Origin: Prevotellaceae bacterium
GTDB lineage: Bacteria; Bacteroidota; Bacteroidia; Bacteroidales; Paludibacteraceae
Direction of reading: 5' to 3'
NCBI GenBank assembly: GCA_031255055.1
Contig: JAIRTG010000034.1
Span: 1 to 8,368, forward strand
DNA: 8,368 nucleotides
Made by a program: the position numbers and the translations under genes. Each line of letters opens with the position of its first letter. Positions within the stretch are counted from its first letter, which is position 1. Positions 1 to 5,726 of this stretch are shown one piece after another. The notes under the pieces were generated by a model. The model searched no databases. It had not been told where the DNA came from and was given only the letters and a program-made list of their open reading frames with translations.

Positions 1-294
1 CATTCCGTCTTGGAGTACGACTTGCGCGGTTAGCGCAAGTCACATTCCGTCTTGGAGTACGACTTGCAAGTTACTTGCAAGTCGCATTCCAACTTGGATT
101 ACTACTTGCAAGTTACTTGCAAATCGCATTCCTTCTTGGATTACTACTTGCAAGTTACTTGCAAGTCGCATTCAGACTTGCACCACTACTTGCAAGTTAC
201 TTGCAAGTCGCATTCAGACTTGCACCACTACTTGCAAGTTACTTGCAAGTCGCATTCAGACTTGCACTACGACTTGCAAGTTACTTGCAAACTA
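1..294. repeat. Array of seven 42-bp hairpin-forming direct repeats
   Basis: Seven head-to-tail units of exactly 42 bp begin at 1, 43, 85, 127, 169, 211 and 253; the last degenerates near 292. Each opens with CATTC and carries an inverted repeat in its second half. In unit 2 the arms GACTTGCAAG (61-70) and CTTGCAAGTC (74-83) flank a TTA loop. In unit 1 the arms are GACTTGCGC (19-27) and GCGCAAGTC (33-41), so bases differ but pairing is kept. Units 5-7 carry an extra GACTTGCA in their first half. The array may start left of the window. Because 42 is a multiple of three, two frames stay open with a 14-residue repeat, but unit 1 has an in-frame TAG and only a TTG could start. I read this as non-coding structured repeat DNA of unknown function. 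Confidence 0.93.
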
Positions 295-350
295 TGTTAA
301 AATCGACTTTAACACTTTTAGTATGTTAAAATCGATTTTCACACCTTTAG
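293..350. repeat. Two tandem 29-bp direct repeats
   Basis: Bases 293-321 and 322-350 are two adjacent copies of a 29-bp unit that begins TATGTTAAAATCGA and ends CTTTAG or TTTTAG, with a few substitutions between them. The pair directly follows the 42-bp array and is AT-rich. No function can be assigned. The unit is unlike the 7-, 21- and 42-bp repeats, and its length is not a multiple of seven. Confidence 0.85.
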
Positions 351-396
351 CAAGCAACTAAACGCACGACGCTGCTTTCCGGTGGATAAATCTACT

Positions 397-431
397 TAGT
401 GTTTAGTGATTAGTGATTAGTGTTTAGTGTT
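397..431 (+). repeat. Heptamer array TAGTGWT, five copies
   Basis: Five consecutive heptamers TAGTGTT or TAGTGAT fill 397-431. They are the reverse-complement orientation, in cyclic register, of the TAATCAC heptamers at 464-540. A further inverted repeat sits at the junction: GTTTAAC (429-435) and GTTAAAC (444-450) with an 8-nt loop. Together the two arrays could fold into a long cruciform or hairpin. Confidence 0.88.
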
Positions 432-463
432 TAACGATTAATTGTTAAACATGGCGAACTTGC

Positions 464-540
464 TAATCACTAATCACTAATCACTAATCACTAATCACTA
501 ATCACTAATCACTAATCACTAATCACTAAACACTAATCAC
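464..540 (+). repeat. Heptamer array TAATCAC, eleven copies
   Basis: Eleven perfect-register heptamers occupy 77 bp. All are TAATCAC except the tenth (527-533), which is TAAACAC. The array ends 6 bp before core element copy A. It is inverted relative to the five heptamers at 397-431, with a 32-bp spacer. Copy number in such short tandem arrays is expected to vary by replication slippage. Confidence 0.93.
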
Positions 541-546
541 TATCTT

Positions 547-631
547 CGGGGCGTTGCGGGGCAGCGCCCCGCTGAGGGGGTAGCGGAAGACCGCCTACGG
601 CGGGCTGAAGCGAGGGGGAGACTTCCCCCCC
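547..631 (+). repeat. GC-rich multi-hairpin core element, copy A
   Basis: This is an 85-bp GC-rich intergenic element, also found at 2838-2928, 3047-3127 and 8129-8213. Read on the plus strand it begins CGGGGCG and ends with a run of seven C. It holds several short inverted repeats: GCGGGGC-AGC-GCCCCGC, GCGG-AAGA-CCGC, CCGCC-TAC-GGCGG, and GGGGA/TCCCC around the final GAGACTTCCCC. It lies 88 bp beyond the thrS stop codon with its G-run end facing the gene. It resembles a REP- or MITE-like dispersed repeat. It might help end transcription, but no U-run follows the hairpins. Confidence 0.9.
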
Positions 632-674
632 TCTTTCATCTTTCTCTCTCTTTAAGTGTAAGGAAGACCGAAGA

Positions 675-704
675 ATGATTAGTGCGGATTCTCTATGATT
701 CATC
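675..704 (-). repeat. Conserved 30-bp intergenic motif, inverted copy
   Basis: The reverse complement of this stretch matches 27 of 30 bases of the motif at 3010-3039, which also occurs at 8253-8282. The core is AATCCGCACTAATC. This copy lies between thrS and core copy A, on the gene side of the core; the other two lie on the far side of their cores. The conserved middle of the other copies contains the small inverted repeat GCG-AATC-CGC. Function unknown. Confidence 0.8.
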
Positions 705-719
705 ACCACCCACGAACCC

Positions 720-2675
720 TTAAATTTGGTTTTGGAATAGCGCCATCATCCGTTCCACTTCTTCGGTGATCGATTGGGCAAATGCGACAAGACTCATCGT
801 ACCCATGTCGCCTTCCCCCTGACGGCGAACGGCTACCTGATGGTTTTCCGCCTCCTTTTCTCCGACTATGAGCATATACGGAATACGCTTCAATTCATTA
901 TCGCGGATTTTACGTCCGATTTTTTCATTCCGGTCGTCCACCGTCACCCGGATATTTTTCGCCGATAACGCTCGTGCAACGTCAAAAGCATATTCGTTGA
1001 ACTTTTCGCTGATAGGCAAAATGACCGCTTGATCGGGCGTCAGCCAAAGCGGAAATTTACCGGCCGTATGTTCGATCAATACCGCAACAAAACGTTCCAT
1101 CGAACCGAACGGCGCACGGTGAATCATCACCGGACGGTGTTTCAGATTGTCTTCGCCGGTGTATTCCAGTTGAAAACGTTCGGGCAGATTATAGTCCACC
1201 TGAATCGTCCCCAGTTGCCAGCGACGACCCAAAGCGTCTTTGACCATAAAATCAAGTTTGGGGCCGTAGAACGCCGCCTCGCCTAATTCGATACGCGCTT
1301 TGAGTCCCTTTTCCTCACAAGCTTCGATAATGGCGCTTTCGGCCTTTTCCCAATTTTCGTCCGAACCGATATATTTTTCCTTCTTATCGGGGTCACGCAA
1401 GGAGATTTGCGCTTCAAAGTTTTCAAAATCAAGGGCGTTGAAAATAATAAAGATGATGTCCATTACTTTCAAAAACTCATCTTTCAACTGGTCGGGACGG
1501 CAGAAAATATGTGCGTCGTCCTGCGTAAAACTGCGTACGCGCGTCAATCCGTGCAATTCGCCGCTTTGCTCATAACGGTAGACGGTACCGAATTCGGCAA
1601 AACGAAGCGGCAGGTCTTTATACGAACGGGGTTTGAATTTGTAGATCACGCAATGATGCGGACAATTCATCGGTTTCAACAGATATTCTTCGCCTTCTTC
1701 CGGCGTGTGAACGGGTTGAAACGAATCCTTCCCGTATTTGGCGTAGTGTCCCGAAGTGACATACAAGCTTTTGTTGCCGATGTGCGGCGTGATGACCTGT
1801 TCGTAGTCGAAACGTCGCTGTATTTTCTTCAAAAAATCTTCCAATCGCAGGCGCAGAGCAGTTCCGCGGGGAAGCCACATCGGTAATCCTTTTCCCACCG
1901 TGTCGGAAAACATAAACAATTCCAGTTCCCGTCCTATTTTTCGATGGTCTCGCTTTTTGGCTTCTTCGAGCAGTATCAGGTAATCGTCCAACAGCTTCTT
2001 TTTCGGGAAAGTGATACCGTAGATCCGTGTCAGCATTTTGCGTTTTTCGTCGCCTCGCCAGTAGGCGCCCGCCACGCTCAAGACTTTCACCGCTTTAATT
2101 TTACCCGTATCGGGCAGGTGCGGGCCGCGACATAAATCGGTGAATCCGCCTTGCGAATACAACGTGATCGTCCCGTCTTCCAAATCGCTTATCAGCTCGG
2201 TTTTGTACTCGTCGCCTTTATCGCCGAATTGTTTCAGCGCCTCCTGTTTGCTAATATCGGTACGGACAATCGGTTCTTTTTGTCCGGCAAATTCCATCAT
2301 TTTGGCTTCAATTGCGGGCAGGTCGCTTTCTTTAATTTGGATGTCGTCGCCGGGGTCGACGTCGTAGTAAAAACCGTTTTCGATAGCCGGCCCGATGCCG
2401 AATTTAATACCGGGGTAGAGTGCTTGCAGTGCTTCGGCCAACAGGTGGGCCGAACTGTGCCAATAGGTCTGTTTACCCTCTTCGTCCTCCCATTTATAGA
2501 GTTTTAGGGCAGCATTGCCCGTTATCGGACGGGTTAAATCCCAAGTTTCGCCGTTGACGCCTGCGGCCAGCACATCTTGCGCTAAACGCGGACTGATGCT
2601 TTCTGCTATTTGAAACCCTGTGACACCTTTCGGAAATGTACGCACAGAACCATCGGGAAATGTTATTTCTATCAT
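720..2675 (-). CDS. thrS: Threonyl-tRNA synthetase
   Basis: This cytoplasmic class II aminoacyl-tRNA synthetase attaches threonine to tRNA-Thr using ATP. The product is 651 aa, a normal full length (E. coli ThrRS is 642 aa). Domains in order: TGS (about 1-62); editing domain with HSSAH (H73, H77) and CRGPH (C182, H186), which clears Ser-tRNA-Thr; catalytic core with motif 2 arginine in VYRYE (R367), zinc ligands C338 (MNCPHH), H389 (DDAHIF) and H519 (MIHRAPFG), and motif 3 about 519-536; C-terminal anticodon-binding domain about 548-645. I chose the ATG at 2675-2673, giving MIEITFPDGS, the usual family N-terminus. The frame extends to a TTG at 2720, but that TTG lies inside the predicted -7 box. 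The gene stands alone: no infC-rpmI-rplT follows within the window. No internal break or missing catalytic residue is seen. Confidence 0.98.
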   Translation of the reverse strand: MIEITFPDGSVRTFPKGVTGFQIAESISPRLAQDVLAAGVNGETWDLTRPITGNAALKLYKWEDEEGKQTYWHSSAHLLAEALQALYPGIKFGIGPAIENGFYYDVDPGDDIQIKESDLPAIEAKMMEFAGQKEPIVRTDISKQEALKQFGDKGDEYKTELISDLEDGTITLYSQGGFTDLCRGPHLPDTGKIKAVKVLSVAGAYWRGDEKRKMLTRIYGITFPKKKLLDDYLILLEEAKKRDHRKIGRELELFMFSDTVGKGLPMWLPRGTALRLRLEDFLKKIQRRFDYEQVITPHIGNKSLYVTSGHYAKYGKDSFQPVHTPEEGEEYLLKPMNCPHHCVIYKFKPRSYKDLPLRFAEFGTVYRYEQSGELHGLTRVRSFTQDDAHIFCRPDQLKDEFLKVMDIIFIIFNALDFENFEAQISLRDPDKKEKYIGSDENWEKAESAIIEACEEKGLKARIELGEAAFYGPKLDFMVKDALGRRWQLGTIQVDYNLPERFQLEYTGEDNLKHRPVMIHRAPFGSMERFVAVLIEHTAGKFPLWLTPDQAVILPISEKFNEYAFDVARALSAKNIRVTVDDRNEKIGRKIRDNELKRIPYMLIVGEKEAENHQVAVRRQGEGDMGTMSLVAFAQSITEEVERMMALFQNQI

Positions 2676-2717
2676 ATTGATGTTTGACAAGTGGTTAATT
2701 AATTTATTTTTGGATTG

Positions 2718-2725
2718 CAAAGATA
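2718..2725 (-). promoter_or_regulatory. Predicted thrS promoter, -7 box
   Basis: On the minus strand this reads TATCTTTG, a perfect match to the Bacteroidota -7 consensus TAnnTTTG. It lies 42 bp upstream of the thrS ATG. No good -33 TTG is found at the expected spacing of about 20 bp. An AT-rich leader of roughly 35-40 nt would follow. No T-box or attenuator is apparent in this short leader. Confidence 0.72.
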
Positions 2726-2837
2726 GTTTTTTTCATTAAAAGAGCGATAGGGGATTCCTGCGCAATGTCATTCGGTGAAGGATTAAATAGCGCTTTTAGC
2801 CATTGTCGTTATTCCTTCAACAACATAAAGAGTTAGA

Positions 2838-2928
2838 GGGGGGGGGGGGGAAGTCTCCCCCTCGCTACAGCCCGCCTGCGGCGGTCTTCCGCTACCCCCT
2901 CTGCGGGGCTCCGCCCCGCAACGCCCCG
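2838..2928 (-). repeat. GC-rich multi-hairpin core element, copy B, with G13 run
   Basis: This is the same element as copies A, C and D, inverted relative to A. It starts with 13 consecutive G (2838-2850), then AAGTCTCCCC, and ends CGCCCCG. It retains hairpins GCGG-TCTT-CCGC, CCGCC-TGC-GGCGG and GCGGGGC-TCC-GCCCCGC. The three-base loop TCC matches copy D and differs from A and C. It lies 112 bp upstream of the thrS promoter box with its G-run end toward thrS, and forms an inverted pair with copy C. Confidence 0.9.
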
Positions 2929-2932
2929 TAGA

Positions 2933-3008
2933 GAATGAAGAATGAAGAGTGAAGAATGAAGAGTGATGAGTGATTCAACCGTAATAGTATTTAGTATTTA
3001 GTGTTTAG
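2933..3008. repeat. Degenerate heptamer tracts between cores B and C
   Basis: Six heptamers of the form GARTGAW (GAATGAA, GAGTGAA, GAGTGAT) run from 2933 to 2974. After a six-base break (2975-2980), GTAATAG, TATTTAG, TATTTAG and TGTTTAG run from 2981 to 3008, keeping 7-bp periodicity. The second group resembles the TAGTGWT heptamers at 397-431 and 8228-8255. The tract is AT-rich, without an ORF or a promoter box. Confidence 0.8.
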
Positions 3009-3009
3009 C

Positions 3010-3039
3010 GATTAATCATAGCGAATCCGCACTAATCAC
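3010..3039 (+). repeat. Conserved 30-bp intergenic motif, copy 2
   Basis: This stretch begins with the palindrome GATTAATC and contains GCGAATCCGC and CACTAATCAC. It differs at one base from 8253-8282 and at three from the inverted copy at 675-704. It ends 7 bp before core copy C. Its ends are heptamer-like (GATTA, TAATCAC), so it may be a boundary piece of the heptamer module. Confidence 0.85.
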
Positions 3040-3046
3040 TGTCTTT

Positions 3047-3127
3047 CGGGGCGTTGCGGGGCAGCGCCCCGCCGAGGGGGTAGCGGAAGAAGCCAAAGGC
3101 GGCTGAAGCGAGGGGGAGACTTCCCCC
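3047..3127 (+). repeat. GC-rich multi-hairpin core element, copy C
   Basis: This copy has the same orientation as A and shares its AGC loop in GCGGGGC-AGC-GCCCCGC. The third hairpin has changed: where A has CCGCC-TAC-GGCGG, this copy has GCC-AAA-GGC, so pairing is shorter but kept. It ends with a five-C run. Its C/G-run end faces the TonB-dependent receptor gene, about 50 bp before the predicted promoter box of that gene. Confidence 0.9.
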
Positions 3128-3177
3128 ACCTAAATCTCTTTATCTTTAAAATGTATCAATCGTTACTGTTTTTTTGC

Positions 3178-3185
3178 TAAATTTG
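3178..3185 (+). promoter_or_regulatory. Predicted receptor-gene promoter, -7 box
   Basis: TAAATTTG matches the Bacteroidota -7 consensus TAnnTTTG. It lies 84 bp before the chosen ATG, so the leader would be about 75-80 nt. No convincing -33 TTG sits about 20 bp upstream. A near match, TATCTTTA, lies at 3141-3148. I recognise no Fur-like operator. Confidence 0.6.
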
Positions 3186-3269
3186 CGCCGGTTTTCTAAA
3201 ATAGTACTAACATCCGGTAGTTCTATATCTCTAAATTATCATTCAACATTTACAATCAATTTTTTATTT

Positions 3270-5522
3270 ATGATGAAAATAGTTAACTATTCGTTCCTGT
3301 TATTTCTTTTTTTATGCTCGTTTACCAATCTGTATGCCGAAGAAACGACCGATTCGCTATTTGTCGATCTCGATGAAGTGACGGTTGTTTCGACAAGAGA
3401 AACACACATCTACCATGAGCAGCCTCTGTCTTACACCAACGTGGGACTGAGGACGATTGAGAAGGGGCATGTTGTGAATCTGCACGATTTATCGAGCTAT
3501 GTTCCGAACTTTTTCATGCCGGAATACGGTTCCAAAATCACCTCGTCCATCTTTGTACGCGGCATCGGCTCACGCATGGGCGACGCTTCGGTCGGGATGT
3601 ATGTCGACGACATTCCGGTGCTCGACAAAAGCGGATTCGATTTTGACTTTTATGATGTGCAAAACATTCACATCCTGCGCGGTCCGCAAGCCACTCTTTA
3701 CGGTCGGAACAGTATTGCCGGTCTGGTTGCCGTCTCCACGCTTTCGCCTTTCAGCTATCAGGGAACGCGCATTTTCGGCTCCTACGGCACTGCAAACGAT
3801 CTTCGTTGCCGGATTTCGACCTATCAAAACTTCGACGACAAACTGGCCTTTTCCGCCGGAATATTTTTCAACAAAAACGACGGCTATTTTACCAATACGG
3901 CTTCGGGCGAAAAAAACCGGCTGAACGCATTCGGCGGACGCGCCAAGCTGGAATGGAAATTCGCTCCGAAATGGCAGGTGCGTCTCTCGTTGCAGTACGA
4001 AAAAACAAGGCAAGGCATCTATCCCTACGCGCCTCTGAACGCCGACAATACGATTGGCGCGATTGACTATAACGACCCGTCGGGATATGTCAGAGATGTG
4101 TTTATCGGCGGATTGACCTTTCGGCGTACCGGCGACACTTATCTGTTCACGTCGGCAACCGGCTTCCAGACGCTCGACGACGCCATGACGATTGATCAGG
4201 ACTTTACGCCCGAACCGGTTTTTACGCTGACGCAAAATCAAAAGATGCGTGCTCTGACGCAGGAATTTGTCGCACGCTCAAGAACCGCCGCAAACTATCA
4301 ATGGATTACAGGTCTGTTCGGATTCTACAAAGCGTTTGAAGTCGATGCGCCCGTACTGTTCAAAGAGGGCGGCATAAATAGGATTCAATCGCAAATCGAT
4401 GCGGCCGTCGGAGACAATCCCATGGCGCCGAAGATCACCATCAACAATACCGAGATGCAAGTTCCGGGTCTGTTCGACGTACCTGCATACGGTCTGTCGT
4501 TCTATCACCAGTCGTCGTACACGTTTTGGGACAAACTGACGCTCACGGCCGGGATTCGTTTCGAATACGAGAAAACAACCATTGACTACAACACCCGTGC
4601 AGGCATGAGTGTGACGGTCACAATGCCCCCGATGGTACCGAGACCGCCCGTGACGATGGAAATGAACGATACGATCAAGGGAAAATTAACGCAAGATTTT
4701 TTCCGGATACTGCCGAAGGCAGCCATCAAATACGACATCACATCCCGATTCAACATCTATGCGTCGGTCGGCAAGGGATACAAAACGGGCGGATTCAACT
4801 ATCAAATGCTTTCGGACGTGCTGATGAAAAAGATGCAGTCGATGCCGGGTGCGCCGGGCGGAAACGATAGCGATCCGCTGCCGGAAGATATGATTCCGTA
4901 CAAGCCCGAAAGTACCGTCAATTACGAAATCGGAACACATTCGGAACCGGTGCGGAATCGGCTGTTTCTCGATTTGGCGCTGTACTACATCGATTTCAAA
5001 GACCAGCAGATTGTGACGTATGTCGAAAACGGCAGTCGCGAGATGAAAAATGCAGGACATTCGGTCAGCAAGGGTTTTGAGGCAAGCGTACGTGCGTTGG
5101 TTACGAAAGATTTGAACCTGTATGCGTCGTATGGATTTACCGATGCGAAATTCAAAGAATATAAGAGTAAGGCCGATTTTTCGGGCAAATACATTCCGCT
5201 TGTACCGAGAAACACGTTCTCGATAGGCGCCGACTACACCCTGCACACGAATTTGTCGTTTCTCGACAGGGTGAATTTCAATGCACAGTACAACGCGCAG
5301 GGAAAGCTGTATTTCATCGAAGACAATGTCGTTTCGCAGGATTTCTACGGCTTACTGAACGCCAATATCACCCTTGAAAAGGCGGGGTTCAAACTCAGTG
5401 TATGGGGAAAAAACCTGACGGATACGGATTATTACGCTTTTTATCTTGAAACATCGAACCGTCCGTTCGTACAGCAGGGTAAGCCGCTTCAATGCGGACT
5501 GAGCTTACAATACGTTTTTTAA
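3270..5522 (+). CDS. TonB-dependent outer-membrane receptor
   Basis: This is a 750-aa outer-membrane beta-barrel receptor that takes up a ligand using TonB-ExbBD energy. A signal peptide covers about 1-23, with likely cleavage after NLYA. A TonB-box-like DEVTVV is at 35-40. The plug domain covers about 44-160, with FVRGIG and LRGPQATLYGRN (136-147). The barrel runs to the terminal F750 (LQYVF), the usual BAM-recognition end. There is no N-terminal carboxypeptidase-regulatory-like domain, and no SusD-like gene lies beside it, so it is more like siderophore, heme, cobalamin or metal receptors than a SusC glycan importer. Substrate is unknown. Two segments are methionine-rich: 446-465 (five Met, many Pro) and 513-525 (four Met). 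I chose the ATG at 3270 because the signal peptide starts there; an in-frame TTG at 3174 overlaps the promoter region. Confidence 0.95.
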   Translation: MMKIVNYSFLLFLFLCSFTNLYAEETTDSLFVDLDEVTVVSTRETHIYHEQPLSYTNVGLRTIEKGHVVNLHDLSSYVPNFFMPEYGSKITSSIFVRGIGSRMGDASVGMYVDDIPVLDKSGFDFDFYDVQNIHILRGPQATLYGRNSIAGLVAVSTLSPFSYQGTRIFGSYGTANDLRCRISTYQNFDDKLAFSAGIFFNKNDGYFTNTASGEKNRLNAFGGRAKLEWKFAPKWQVRLSLQYEKTRQGIYPYAPLNADNTIGAIDYNDPSGYVRDVFIGGLTFRRTGDTYLFTSATGFQTLDDAMTIDQDFTPEPVFTLTQNQKMRALTQEFVARSRTAANYQWITGLFGFYKAFEVDAPVLFKEGGINRIQSQIDAAVGDNPMAPKITINNTEMQVPGLFDVPAYGLSFYHQSSYTFWDKLTLTAGIRFEYEKTTIDYNTRAGMSVTVTMPPMVPRPPVTMEMNDTIKGKLTQDFFRILPKAAIKYDITSRFNIYASVGKGYKTGGFNYQMLSDVLMKKMQSMPGAPGGNDSDPLPEDMIPYKPESTVNYEIGTHSEPVRNRLFLDLALYYIDFKDQQIVTYVENGSREMKNAGHSVSKGFEASVRALVTKDLNLYASYGFTDAKFKEYKSKADFSGKYIPLVPRNTFSIGADYTLHTNLSFLDRVNFNAQYNAQGKLYFIEDNVVSQDFYGLLNANITLEKAGFKLSVWGKNLTDTDYYAFYLETSNRPFVQQGKPLQCGLSLQYVF

Positions 5523-5544
5523 TTTTTCACATCATTCAACCAAC

Positions 5545-5586
5545 GGCCGTCGGTTTCATTGCAGGTGGAATCGACGGTCTTTTTTT
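5545..5586 (+). terminator. Intrinsic terminator after the receptor gene
   Basis: The arms GGCCGTCGGTTT (5545-5556) and GAATCGACGGTC (5568-5579) form a 12-bp stem with three G-U wobbles. Another C-G pair closes a loop of about nine bases. Seven T follow directly (5580-5586). The stop codon is 22 bp upstream. This is the clearest terminator in the window and separates the receptor gene from the antiporter gene. Confidence 0.82.
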
Positions 5587-5609
5587 ACACCTGCTCGTCG
5601 GGCGGAAAA

Positions 5610-5640
5610 TTGCACGGGCAGGCGTTTTTTACTATATTTG
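5610..5640 (+). promoter_or_regulatory. Predicted antiporter-gene promoter
   Basis: TATATTTG at 5633-5640 matches the Bacteroidota -7 box TAnnTTTG. A TTG at 5610-5612 lies 20 bp upstream, which fits the -33 element. This is the only one of the three promoters here with both parts. It follows the terminator and gives a leader of about 80 nt before the ATG at 5727, so the antiporter probably has its own transcript. Confidence 0.75.
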
Positions 5641-5726
5641 CAATGCTGCGTTGAAATTACACGATCGACAGCTCAAAAAATAACACACTTTTCACAGTAA
5701 AAACACCTATTAAATTTATTTGAACT

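Larger units (their letters stand above)
1..719. other. Gene-free left intergenic block
   Basis: No credible gene is seen here. Most of the block is the repeats listed separately. The remaining pieces (351-396, 632-674 and 705-719) show no RNA gene, no clear promoter box and no intrinsic terminator with a U-run for thrS. The two overlapping open frames at 52-300 and 75-329 are by-products of the 42-bp periodicity. Confidence 0.7.
2676..3269. other. Gene-free block between divergent thrS and receptor genes
   Basis: The two flanking genes are transcribed divergently from this block. It holds a promoter box near each end, with the core B, heptamer, 30-bp motif and core C composite in the middle. 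Bases 2726-2837 and 3186-3269 show nothing recognisable beyond AT-rich leader sequence. I see no small gene and no RNA gene here. Confidence 0.7.

Noticed and set aside
1..294. CRISPR array
   Set aside because: Units are contiguous 42-bp repeats with no unique spacers between them, and no cas genes are present.
52..329. Two overlapping open frames (52-300 and 75-329) that would encode 14-residue tandem repeats
   Set aside because: They result from a 42-bp period being divisible by three. The first starts only at TTG, unit 1 carries an in-frame TAG, no promoter box is seen, and hairpin pairing explains the conservation better.
547..631. Intrinsic terminator for thrS within core A
   Set aside because: The hairpins are strong but no U-run follows on the transcribed strand. 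Some role in transcript ending stays possible but is not supported.
1407..1886. 159-aa plus-strand frame inside thrS
   Set aside because: It is antisense to the conserved ThrRS catalytic core and has no recognisable features.
2676..2720. Extended thrS start at TTG 2720, adding 15 residues
   Set aside because: The TTG lies within the TATCTTTG promoter box, and the added residues do not belong to the TGS domain. The ATG at 2675 gives the family's usual N-terminus.
3174..3269. Extended receptor start at TTG 3174, adding 32 residues
   Set aside because: It would place a non-signal stretch before a good signal peptide, and it starts upstream of the predicted -7 box at 3178.
3570..4241. 223-aa minus-strand frame inside the receptor gene
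   Set aside because: It is antisense to a clear receptor barrel sequence, has no recognisable domain, and its composition is what a shadow frame would give.
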